Of a stretch of DNA of 64,000 bases, positions 35,835-43,447 are shown in pieces (positions within the stretch are counted from its first letter, which is position 1; each line of letters starts with the position of its first letter). The stretch covers positions 55,325 through 119,324 of the forward strand of contig NZ_BMLH01000012.1 of NCBI RefSeq assembly GCF_014645135.1. Reading direction: 5' to 3'. The translations under genes were made by a program, and so were the position numbers. The notes beneath the pieces were generated by a model. That model did not search any database, was not told where the DNA came from, and saw nothing but the letters and a program-made list of their open reading frames with translations. This DNA comes from Rheinheimera tangshanensis (GTDB lineage: Bacteria; Pseudomonadota; Gammaproteobacteria; Enterobacterales; Alteromonadaceae).

Positions 35835-36740
35835 TTATGAAAGTTTGAGGAGACGTTTAAGTTGTGCTGTCGGCAATAAGATAATCACATTACCTAACGC
35901 CACTATAGAGACACCAATCAGTGCAAACCAGCTCCAGTGGTAATTTTCAAAAAGAGTAGAGATACCTAAAGCCACTATAGGAAATAGCACCATGGTATAG
36001 GCGGCTTTAGCTGGGCCAATACGTCCAACTAAGGTAAGGTAAGCGCCAAAAGCCAAAACAGAGCCGAATAGCGACAGATACAACAAGGACAAGTTAAACT
36101 GAAGACTGGTATCAAATACAGGCATAATACCTTGCACTAAAGCAAAGACCGCCATCATAGCTGCGCCATAAGTCATGCCAAATACATTACCCTGCACCAC
36201 TGGCAGCTGTTGCTGTTGGTTTTTCGATGAGAGCATATTGCCAAGTGATGCAATATAAGTCCCAGCGATACTCAAGACTAAACCCCAGAACGCAGAGCCG
36301 TTGCTCTCCAACCCTGCGAGTTCAGGCCAGAATACAAAAGCTATACCGAGGATACCTAACAAAGCCCCCAGTAGTGTTTTCATTTCAATAGGGCGGCCAA
36401 AAAACAGAGCGCCATTGAGAATATTCATCAGCACTATGCTGGAAAACACCACGGCTATCAGACCGCTGGTTAGGTCTGAAGTCGCCAGGTAAATCAGCAG
36501 GTAATTTAAACAGAACAAAAACAATCCCTGCAGAGCCATCCAGCCATGCTGGCGGCGACTGAAACGCAGCGGCAGTTTGCGCCATAGGCACCAGAACCAG
36601 AGCAAGAGGGCAGCTAAACCAAAACGATAGGTAATGGACCACATTTCCGGCACATCGCCAAGCTGAAACTTAATTGCAAAAAAAGTCGAGCCCCAAATCA
36701 ACACTGTGGCCAGATACAAAGTAATGGAATGGGTCAACAT
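35835..36740 (-). CDS. EamA/DMT-family transporter
   Basis: 301 residues with ten predicted transmembrane helices in two EamA repeats: 'LIWGSTFFAIKFQLGDVPEMWSITYRFGLAALLLW' begins the first and 'FWGLVLSIAGTYIASLGNMLSSKN' the second. Drug/metabolite exporters of this kind often export amino acids or nucleobases; specificity unknown. Its stop is 19 bp beyond the start-side end of the solute-binding open frame. Confidence 0.88.
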   Translation of the reverse strand: MLTHSITLYLATVLIWGSTFFAIKFQLGDVPEMWSITYRFGLAALLLWFWCLWRKLPLRFSRRQHGWMALQGLFLFCLNYLLIYLATSDLTSGLIAVVFSSIVLMNILNGALFFGRPIEMKTLLGALLGILGIAFVFWPELAGLESNGSAFWGLVLSIAGTYIASLGNMLSSKNQQQQLPVVQGNVFGMTYGAAMMAVFALVQGIMPVFDTSLQFNLSLLYLSLFGSVLAFGAYLTLVGRIGPAKAAYTMVLFPIVALGISTLFENYHWSWFALIGVSIVALGNVIILLPTAQLKRLLKLS

Positions 36741-36772
36741 ACAGCCTCAGGAAAAATCGAAGTTTAATCAGC

Positions 36773-36943
36773 TTATTGAACAGGTTTAACAAGTTTCTTC
36801 TGAAAATCGCGTTGTACTATAGCCAGGGCTGACAGTACTGTTTCTGTTGGCAAATCCTGCTGCTCCAGCAACAGGATCAGTTCTACAGCCAGTTGCACCT
36901 CAAAAGGGGCATCAGATAAAGCCGGAGTCTCAGCTTTTGTCAC
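36773..36943 (-). CDS. ybaM: DUF2496 small protein (YbaM-like)
   Basis: 56 residues, reading from GTG 36943 to TAA at 36773-36775. 'FEVQLAVELILLLEQQDLPTETVLSALAIVQRDFQKKL' aligns closely with E. coli YbaM (DDVKLAVDLIVLLEE... ALDIVKRDYEKKL). It overlaps the comFB-like gene by 14 bp. Function unknown. In E. coli ybaM is next to priC, so its presence near priC here supports the assignment and the synteny. Confidence 0.8.
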   Translation of the reverse strand: MTKAETPALSDAPFEVQLAVELILLLEQQDLPTETVLSALAIVQRDFQKKLVKPVQ

Positions 36944-37199
36944 GTTGGGTATCTAAGAAAGCTTTGGCTTTGGTGACCGCTTCGCGTACTTTCATCACCA
37001 TTTCAAAACGTTCAGTCTGAGGCAAGTAAAACGCCATGTCGACTTCATAACGAATGTATTTAGGGGGTAACTGGTTCAGTACTATACAGCATAAATCGGC
37101 CAGATATTCGGTGTCGTATTCATCATCCAGACGCAATTCAACCAAATGATCAAGCAGAAGTTTTTCGTAATAGTTATGGATATCGTCATCTAACTTCAT
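36930..37199 (-). CDS. ComFB-family late competence protein
   Basis: 89 residues: 'IHNYYEKLLLDHLVELRLDDEYDTEYLADLCCIVLNQLPPKYIRYEVDMAFYLPQTERFEM' is the ComFB domain (characteristic NQLPPKYI). ComFB proteins occur in many bacteria; some bind cyclic di-nucleotides, and the function here is not known. It is first in a unit with the ybaM-like gene. Confidence 0.88.
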   Translation of the reverse strand: MKLDDDIHNYYEKLLLDHLVELRLDDEYDTEYLADLCCIVLNQLPPKYIRYEVDMAFYLPQTERFEMVMKVREAVTKAKAFLDTQRDKS

Positions 37200-37359
37200 C
37201 TGTTACTCCTCGTGTGCCTGAACCTTGTGCTCTGGCCCCTGGTTATTTTCACTTAGCATAATCAGTTCAGGTATAAAACGCTACCAGCAGATGTTAACTT
37301 CAGGTCCTACTGATAGAATAGCGCGGTCAAAACAACAGGCTGTGGCCTAAGATAAAAAA

Positions 37360-38463
37360 ATGCAAAAGAATACAACCCCTTGTTACTACGGTGACTACCT
37401 GCAACTGGACAAAATTTTAACTGCCCAGGCGCCTGAAAGTGCAAAGTATGCCAATGAAGCTCACGATGAAACTTTATTTATTGTGGTGCACCAGGTGTAC
37501 GAATTGTGGTTTAAGCAGGTACTACATGAACTTAAAGCTGTACTTGGCGTGTTTGCCGGCGACGAAGTCAAAGATCAGCAACTGACAGGTGTAGTGCATA
37601 AGCTGAAGCGGGTTATTACCATCCAGCAACTGATGAACCAGCAAATTGGCGTAATGGAAACCATGACTCCTCAGGACTTTATGTCGTTTCGTGACTATCT
37701 GGTGCCAGCTTCCGGTTTTCAAAGCGTGCAATTTAAAATGCTCGAAATTGGTCTGGGCTTAAAAAGCGAATACCGTATCGACTTTGATAAAAATTCCTTT
37801 TACAGCCGCTTAAATGAAAAAGACCGGTTGTTTTTAGAGGGCTTAGAAACTCAGCCAAGTTTATTTGAACAAGTCGAAAAATGGCTGGAACGTATGCCAT
37901 TTTTACAATTTGGTGATTTCAGTTTCTGGCAGATGTACCAAAGCGCGACAGAAAAAATGCTGAACGAAGATGAAAGCACAGTGTTGTCTATTGAACAGAT
38001 TGCTGAACACGAACGCGAAATGCAGCTCAAAGAAATCATTAATACCAGAGCCAAATTTGCCGCTTTGCTGGATAAAGATAAATATGCGGAACTGCAGCAA
38101 CAAGGCAGTTTCCGTTTAAGCCAACGCGCTATGTTAGCCGCTTTGTTTATTACCTTGTATCAGGAAGAACCTGTGTTTAACCTGCCATTTCAGGTACTGA
38201 CCTGCCTGACAGAAATCGATGAAAATATGACGATCTGGCGCTACAAACATGCCATGATGGTACAGCGTATGCTGGGAACTAAGATTGGCACTGGTGGTTC
38301 GTCTGGCCATGACTACCTAAAACGCACTACAGAAAAGAACCGTATCTTCACCGATTTATTCCATATGGCTACGTTCTTACTGCCAAAATCGGATTTACCT
38401 GAATTGCCTTTGGCAGTGCGCAAACAGCTGGGGTTTTATTTCTCAGGTGCACAGCAGATTTAG
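37360..38463 (+). CDS. kynA: Tryptophan 2,3-dioxygenase, long (animal-like) form
   Basis: 367 residues, compared with about 280 for the common bacterial enzyme. Conserved blocks: GDYLQLDKIL, 'LFIVVHQVYELWFKQ' (His44, catalytic), 'MSFRDYLVPASGFQS' (Arg111 substrate-binding), and WRYKHAMMVQRMLG with the proximal heme His297, followed by 'GTGGSSGHDYLKRT'. It converts L-tryptophan to N-formylkynurenine using heme. No other kynurenine-pathway gene adjoins. An ERIC-type element starts 34 bp after its stop. Confidence 0.9.
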   Translation: MQKNTTPCYYGDYLQLDKILTAQAPESAKYANEAHDETLFIVVHQVYELWFKQVLHELKAVLGVFAGDEVKDQQLTGVVHKLKRVITIQQLMNQQIGVMETMTPQDFMSFRDYLVPASGFQSVQFKMLEIGLGLKSEYRIDFDKNSFYSRLNEKDRLFLEGLETQPSLFEQVEKWLERMPFLQFGDFSFWQMYQSATEKMLNEDESTVLSIEQIAEHEREMQLKEIINTRAKFAALLDKDKYAELQQQGSFRLSQRAMLAALFITLYQEEPVFNLPFQVLTCLTEIDENMTIWRYKHAMMVQRMLGTKIGTGGSSGHDYLKRTTEKNRIFTDLFHMATFLLPKSDLPELPLAVRKQLGFYFSGAQQI

Positions 38464-38472
38464 AATCACCAA

Positions 38473-38494
38473 AGCTGTAGCTTCAGGTACTAAG
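38473..38494. repeat. Extra ERIC-end fragment
   Basis: About 22 bp (AAGCTGTAGCTTCAGGTACT) resembling, with few changes, the right end of the adjacent ERIC element (38598-38617). It is in direct orientation to that end, about 125 bp away. Confidence 0.5.
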
Positions 38495-38496
38495 CA

Positions 38497-38623
38497 TATC
38501 TGCCCAAAGTAATTGATATTGCAGTGAGGCGGCAAGCGAGTGAGACCCCGGGAGCATAGTTCACTATGTGACTGGGGCGAAAGCGCGCTGCCAACAAAGC
38601 TGCAGCTTCAAGTACGAAGGGCA
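38497..38623. repeat. ERIC-like element overlapping the HDAC-like gene end
   Basis: About 127 bp. It contains CCCCGGGAGCATAGTTCACTATGTGACTGGGG as an imperfect central stem (about 38547-38577), GGCGGCAAGCGAGTGAG on the left and GCGCGCTGCCAACAAAGCTGCAGC on the right, and ends near GGGCA. It is inverted-repeat ERIC-like. The stop codon of the HDAC-like gene (38608-38610) lies inside the element. Confidence 0.85.
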
Positions 38624-39567
38624 TGAAACCAGCGGTTTGTATTTGGTAACGGCAAACCGCTGATTTTAAAGGCCGCATAAAACAGCTGCAGGTGAATTTG
38701 AGTTAAAGCTGACAGATCACGCTGATATCCGCCACCAATCACAGCCGCTACCGGAATACTGCGCTTGTGACATTCGTTGAGTACACACCAGTCCCGCTCT
38801 GCCACTCCCGCTGTGCTGATATGCAAAAGCCCTAAATCATCCTGCTGATGAATATCGATGCCTGCATCGTAAATCACTAAATCCGGCTGATGGATGCGCA
38901 GTAAATACTCCAGACTTTGTGTTACTGCAGCCAGATATTCGTCGTCTGTGCAGGCTGTGGGCAAACCTAAATCCCAGCTCGATTGCTGCTTGCGGGCAGG
39001 GAAGTTTTTTTCACCATGCAAAGAGGCTGTAATGATGGCTGGTTCATTTGCAAAGATAGCGGCAGTGCCATCGCCCTGATGTACATCACAATCAAAAATC
39101 AGCACCTTATCCGCGCCCTGAGTTAAGGCATAACGTGCCGCCACAGCTAAATCATTAAATAAGCAAAAGCCACTACCTTCACCAGCAAAAGCGTGGTGGT
39201 AACCGCCACTTAAATGCAAAGCTAAACCTTGCTGCAGTGCAAGCTTTACCGTTTGCACTGTGCCGCCAACCGAGGTTAATGAGCGTGTTACCAATTGTTC
39301 TGACCAGGGGAAACCTATACGACGCATGGCCTTGCTATCAAGCTGACCGGAGATGAGCTGCTCTGTATAAAACGGCTCATGCACAGACAACAACTGTTCA
39401 ACGCTGGAGATTTGGGATGACGTGAATTGATCAGCCGGCACACCCAACTCCACTAAGGCCTGATACAAAGCCTGATATTTGCCTATCGGGTAACGGTGTT
39501 TAAAAGGCAGGTCAAGCTTGCTGTAAATAGGGTGATAAATCAGCCCCGGCGATTTTGTTCGGACCAC
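38608..39567 (-). CDS. Histone-deacetylase-family protein
   Basis: 319 residues from GTG 39567. HDAC superfamily zinc-dependent fold: 'HLSGGYHHAFAGEGSGFCLFNDLAVAARYAL', 'VLIFDCDVHQGDGTA', 'PDLVIYDAGIDIHQQDDLG', 'VIGGGYQRD'. Bacterial members deacetylate acetylpolyamines or other small substrates; acetoin-type or class IV relatives are possible. It overlaps priC by 28 bp. Its last codons (HALRT) and stop come from the ERIC element, so the end of this protein is probably secondary. Confidence 0.85.
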   Translation of the reverse strand: MVRTKSPGLIYHPIYSKLDLPFKHRYPIGKYQALYQALVELGVPADQFTSSQISSVEQLLSVHEPFYTEQLISGQLDSKAMRRIGFPWSEQLVTRSLTSVGGTVQTVKLALQQGLALHLSGGYHHAFAGEGSGFCLFNDLAVAARYALTQGADKVLIFDCDVHQGDGTAAIFANEPAIITASLHGEKNFPARKQQSSWDLGLPTACTDDEYLAAVTQSLEYLLRIHQPDLVIYDAGIDIHQQDDLGLLHISTAGVAERDWCVLNECHKRSIPVAAVIGGGYQRDLSALTQIHLQLFYAAFKISGLPLPNTNRWFHALRT

Positions 39568-40130
39568 TGAATTTCTACCTCTAATTCACTGATGGCTTTG
39601 CGACAACGACCTAAACGGGCGTGAATAGCAAGCACTCTGTCGGCACTTGTATCCGCAGAACCGCCGGACAACTGACGTTGTTCCAGTTCCAGCATATCCA
39701 ATAAGCGTCTTTCATAACCCTGATACTCAGACAGTTGCTGATAAAGCTCTTGCGTTGAGCGGCGTAATTGTCCCACCATAGCCTGAGCTTGTTCTGATGC
39801 ATTAGGTGAGGTGGTGCGTTTTTTGATTTTACCCGGTAAATAACGTAAGTCTTTGGTTTGAAAAGCCCGACTTAAGGCTTGAATTTGGGCGCTGAGTTTC
39901 GCCGCTAAAGCTTGAGCTGAGCCAGTGCGCTGTTCTGAGCTGGCTTTGAGGCGTTTGAGCATAGCTTCAGCTTCGAGCACATAGTCGGTTAAAAAAGGCG
40001 AGTGGGATTGAAACAAGTCACTATCAAACCAGGCTTTTTGTTGCCAGCTGCTTTGTTTACCGTCAATCACTTTGGCTTGTTGAGTCAGCTGTTTTAGTTG
40101 TTGCTCAAGCGCTGCCAATAAGTCTTTCAT
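39540..40130 (-). CDS. priC: Primosomal replication protein N'' (PriC)
   Basis: 196 residues from ATG 40130, placed by the GGAG just upstream and ATGA overlap with the TSUP gene stop (40127-40130). Matches E. coli PriC: 'WFDSDLFQ' (FDRHLF), 'YQGYERRLLDMLELEQRQL' (DFERRLREMVAERRARL) and 'IHARLGRCRKAISELEVEIQ' (ARLARCRHALEKIENRL). PriC helps reload DnaB at stalled forks. Translationally coupled to the TSUP gene and overlapping the HDAC-like gene. Confidence 0.85.
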   Translation of the reverse strand: MKDLLAALEQQLKQLTQQAKVIDGKQSSWQQKAWFDSDLFQSHSPFLTDYVLEAEAMLKRLKASSEQRTGSAQALAAKLSAQIQALSRAFQTKDLRYLPGKIKKRTTSPNASEQAQAMVGQLRRSTQELYQQLSEYQGYERRLLDMLELEQRQLSGGSADTSADRVLAIHARLGRCRKAISELEVEIQWSEQNRRG

Positions 40131-40906
40131 CCATTGCTCCAGGCTTGCCATAACAAGCGGGCCGTAATAGCTAATACCATAGTTAAAAACAGCGGCCGGA
40201 TAAACTTACTGCCAAAACGTATCGCTGAACGGGCACCAAAATAAGAACCGAGCATTAAACAAGCACCCATCGCAAGGCCCAATGCCCAATAAATATGGCC
40301 AAGCCAGGCAAAAGTCACCAGCGCAAAGATGTTGCTGACACAGTTCATCGAACGAGCGACACCGCTGGTGAGCAGTAAGTTAATTTTATACAGCGCCATG
40401 GTCGACACCATCCAAAACGAACCTGTGCCTGGGCCTGCCAGACCATCATAAAACCCTAAGGTAAAGCCCTGAGCTCTTTGCTGCCAGAAATGTTTAGGTG
40501 TCTGCTCTGGTAAGGTGAGTTGATCGTCTGGCTGCATTTTTACCAGCAGGCTGTACAAAGCAGCGATGACAATAAAAAACGGAATAATACGTTCCAGCCA
40601 TTCTTTGCTGATTAAATCCACCACTAAAGTGCCACAAGTTGCACCAATAGCAGTGAATATCAGAGCAGTACGCCAAAATTGTGGGTCAAACAGTTTACGT
40701 CTGTAATACGTAACGGATGCGGTAATAGAGCCAAACGTGGCAGCCAGTTTGTTAGTGCCTAATACCAGATGAGGCGGTAAACCTGCAGTGAGTAAGGCGG
40801 GGACTGTCAATAAACCTCCGCCTCCGGCCACTGCATCAATAAAACCTGCAACTAAAGCGACTGCACATAAAGCAGCGACTACCCAGAGGTCTAAACCTAA
40901 TTCCAT
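40127..40906 (-). CDS. TSUP (TauE/SafE/YfcA)-family membrane transporter
   Basis: 259 residues, eight to nine transmembrane segments. 'VAGFIDAVAGGGGLLTVPALLTAGLPPHLVLGTNKLAATFGS' is the YfcA/TauE signature. Members of this family export sulfite or organosulfur anions; the substrate here is unknown. It begins only 2 bp after the dinG stop, so it is co-transcribed with dinG and coupled to priC. Confidence 0.9.
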   Translation of the reverse strand: MELGLDLWVVAALCAVALVAGFIDAVAGGGGLLTVPALLTAGLPPHLVLGTNKLAATFGSITASVTYYRRKLFDPQFWRTALIFTAIGATCGTLVVDLISKEWLERIIPFFIVIAALYSLLVKMQPDDQLTLPEQTPKHFWQQRAQGFTLGFYDGLAGPGTGSFWMVSTMALYKINLLLTSGVARSMNCVSNIFALVTFAWLGHIYWALGLAMGACLMLGSYFGARSAIRFGSKFIRPLFLTMVLAITARLLWQAWSNG

Positions 40907-40908
40907 TG

Positions 40909-42960
40909 TTATTCTTCAATAGTTCGTGAAAAAGGGGGCAAGGCGTTGAGCATGGCTTTGCCATAAGTTTTGGTTACCAGGCGTCTGTCTAAAATAACAA
41001 TGCGTCCATGGTCCATCTCCTGACGTAACAGTCTACCACAGGCTTGCACTAGTTTTCGTGCTGTGGCTGGTACAGTCATTTGTAAAAACGGGTTGCCACC
41101 GCGTTTGGTAATAGCTTCAGATAAAGCTTCTTCCAAAGGTGAGGAGGGCACGGCAAAAGGCAATTTGGTGATCACCAGATTGGTTAGCAAAGCCCCAGGT
41201 AAATCCAGACCTTCGGAGAAGCTTTGGGTACCACATAAAATACTACCTTCGCCAGCTTTGACTTTCAGCGCGTGAAGCTCCAGTAACGACTGACGTGAGG
41301 CTTCTCCTTGTACTAAAAAAGACCAGCCTTTAACCCGCAATGCTTCTACGACTTTTTGCATTTGCCAATACGAAGCAAACAGCAGCAGGTTCCCTGCGGT
41401 TTTATCTATGTACTGTGGCAGTTTTGCTATTAATTCATCAGTAAAAGCATCACTGCTGGGGTCCGTTTGCATTTTTGGCAGCAGCAGACGGGCTTTTTGT
41501 TGATAATCAAAAGGTGAGTCAACTTTGAGTGTTTGCAAACCCGGATGCTGGGAAAGTCCCAACTCCTGTTTGATATAGTCAAAACTATTCAGCGTTGTTA
41601 AGGTGGCAGAACACAGCACTGTGGCAAAGGCCTGACTGAATAATAAATCGTCCAGTAAAAAGCTGACAGACAAAGGACTGGCATAAGCGCTGCTTTGCTG
41701 ATGTTCTTTTTGATCTTGTGTGACCCAACGCGCCTGATTGACATGTTTTTGCTGCGGTACTGAATACAGTCGCCAAAGTTCCGATTGCTGCTCAAATCGG
41801 TGTTCTATAGCGGTGAGTTCGAACTGCAGCGGCAGGACCAGCTTAGTTGCGATTTTATGTTCAGTCGCAGCTTCAGATAAAAACTGTTGTAATTTCTCAA
41901 CAGCAGATAAAGCTTTGCCACTTAACTCGGCTAATTGGTCTGCATTGGCGGCAAAAGTCTCAGGCAATACCGCATCGGCAAAACGATAATGTGGTTCTTT
42001 AGCAAACCAGGAGCTTTGATTTAATTCAATCTGATGTTGCACAGGTTTGAGCTGCTTTAAAAAGTCGCTCGCTAGCTCATCGAGTTTTAACACTTCGGTC
42101 ATAGCGCCGTGCTGCGGCAATACACCGGCCAACTGCTGCGTGGTCTTTTTTAGCTTTTCCAGATACTGGACCGGGAAACTCAGCGGCGCATGTGCTGAAA
42201 AGAAATCACGACCGCTGTCGGGTAAGTGATGGGCTTCATCTATGACATATATACAGTCGGCGGGCTCTGGCAATATTTGCGATCCTGCATCTAAATCAGC
42301 CAGTAACAAGGCATGATTGACGACCAGCACAGTGCTACCTTCTATTTCCGCGCGGGCTAAATGAAAAGGGCATTGATGGTGCACGGAGTTGGCTTTGCTG
42401 CAGTGGGCTGGGTCGGAGGCTATGGCATACCAATGCTCATCTGCAATTGGTTCCTTTAAGCTGTCTCTGTCACCTAACCAATGACGTTGCTGCCAGTTGC
42501 TAAGTAACTGCTGTAATAAAGAAGCTGGCGCTGTGCTTTGAAATAAAGGCAGTAAATCAGGTTGTTGTAGTTGCTGACGAATTTTTTCGACACAGGCATA
42601 CCTTTGCCTGCCTTTCACCAGACAAAATTCAAATTTAAGACCGCTGTGTTTCAGGAAGAAAGGTAAATCTTTTTGCACCAGCTGTTCTTGCAAAGCGACA
42701 GTTGCTGTTGCTATCACCAGTGTTTTCTTTTGCTTTAATGCAAAAGGAATAGCAGCCATCAGATAAGCCAGAGATTTACCTGTGCCAGTGCCTGCTTCTA
42801 CTAATAGGGTTCTGTCATAGCTGTGATAACTTCCGGCCAGAGTGTTGGCAATCTCAGCCACCATTTTATTCTGGCCAGGTCTGGGTTGGTAATTCGTCAG
42901 ATTGCTTTTGAGCTGTTGATGAATTTCACGAATTTGGTTTTTTAAAGCATCAGTAAGCAT
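40909..42960 (-). CDS. dinG: ATP-dependent DNA helicase DinG (iron-sulfur)
   Basis: 683 residues. N-terminus 'LTDALKNQIREIHQQLKSN' aligns to E. coli DinG. Walker A EAGTGTGKS, DEAH box 'VIDEAHHLPD', and the late motifs 'FSEGLDLPGALLTNLVI' and 'QACGRLLRQ' are present. XPD-like superfamily 2 helicase, 5'->3', resolves R-loops and forks. In the iron-sulfur region I see Cys in RYAC, in AHCSKAN and in HHQCPF, while the third canonical cysteine position of E. coli DinG appears to be Asn, so one cluster ligand may differ. Upstream is a candidate LexA site. Confidence 0.88.
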   Translation of the reverse strand: MLTDALKNQIREIHQQLKSNLTNYQPRPGQNKMVAEIANTLAGSYHSYDRTLLVEAGTGTGKSLAYLMAAIPFALKQKKTLVIATATVALQEQLVQKDLPFFLKHSGLKFEFCLVKGRQRYACVEKIRQQLQQPDLLPLFQSTAPASLLQQLLSNWQQRHWLGDRDSLKEPIADEHWYAIASDPAHCSKANSVHHQCPFHLARAEIEGSTVLVVNHALLLADLDAGSQILPEPADCIYVIDEAHHLPDSGRDFFSAHAPLSFPVQYLEKLKKTTQQLAGVLPQHGAMTEVLKLDELASDFLKQLKPVQHQIELNQSSWFAKEPHYRFADAVLPETFAANADQLAELSGKALSAVEKLQQFLSEAATEHKIATKLVLPLQFELTAIEHRFEQQSELWRLYSVPQQKHVNQARWVTQDQKEHQQSSAYASPLSVSFLLDDLLFSQAFATVLCSATLTTLNSFDYIKQELGLSQHPGLQTLKVDSPFDYQQKARLLLPKMQTDPSSDAFTDELIAKLPQYIDKTAGNLLLFASYWQMQKVVEALRVKGWSFLVQGEASRQSLLELHALKVKAGEGSILCGTQSFSEGLDLPGALLTNLVITKLPFAVPSSPLEEALSEAITKRGGNPFLQMTVPATARKLVQACGRLLRQEMDHGRIVILDRRLVTKTYGKAMLNALPPFSRTIEE

Positions 42961-42968
42961 TAAAACAT

Positions 42969-42984
42969 CTGGATAAAAAGACAG
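42969..42984 (-). promoter_or_regulatory. Candidate LexA (SOS) box for dinG
   Basis: CTGG-ATAAAAAG-ACAG on the plus strand; read toward dinG, CTGT-N8-CCAG. It has one change from the CTGT-N8-ACAG consensus and sits 8 bp before the dinG start codon. dinG is SOS-induced in E. coli. Confidence 0.45.
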
Positions 42985-43447
42985 GGGTTTATGATAAGAC
43001 AGCTGTAACTCGAGCGCAATATCGATATCGAGGTGAAAATTTGAGCTTTTCGATGCTAAATAAATGAAAAAAACTAATTTATAGGTGTATTGATAGGTTT
43101 ACGAAATTTTGCGCTGGATCTTACCAGATTTCTGTTTTGACCAAAAAATGAGCGGCAATTGGGGGGGGATTGAGCTATTTGGTACTGAATTTGAGACGAA
43201 AACTCAAAATATGTCCATTCTTTTCATCATATCCGATGCGAAAAGTCTGGATCATCGGGCTCGTTGACAACAGCTGACGTAATCTGTTCCGTAAAAGCTG
43301 TTGACCACGTTGAAAAATTGCGTTTATTATCGAGTCGTTGTTTTCGGGGTCCGCCTCGATTGCGAAAAGTTCCGGAGTTCCAATCGCCGTAAAGGTTGGT
43401 CATCGTAAAAATAGAATCACTAGATAGTGGTCCAGGGAGAATAAAAC
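42985..43447. other. Long intergenic region upstream of the large TonB receptor
   Basis: About 460 bp without a gene. It contains a run of eight G (about 43160-43167) and AT-rich stretches suitable for promoters; AGGGAG at 43434-43439 is the receptor's ribosome binding site. I see no Fur-type box. Confidence 0.5.

Noticed and set aside
43160..43167. Run of eight G as a phase-variable tract
   Set aside because: It is 280 bp before the receptor start, not in a coding region or between promoter elements that I can define.
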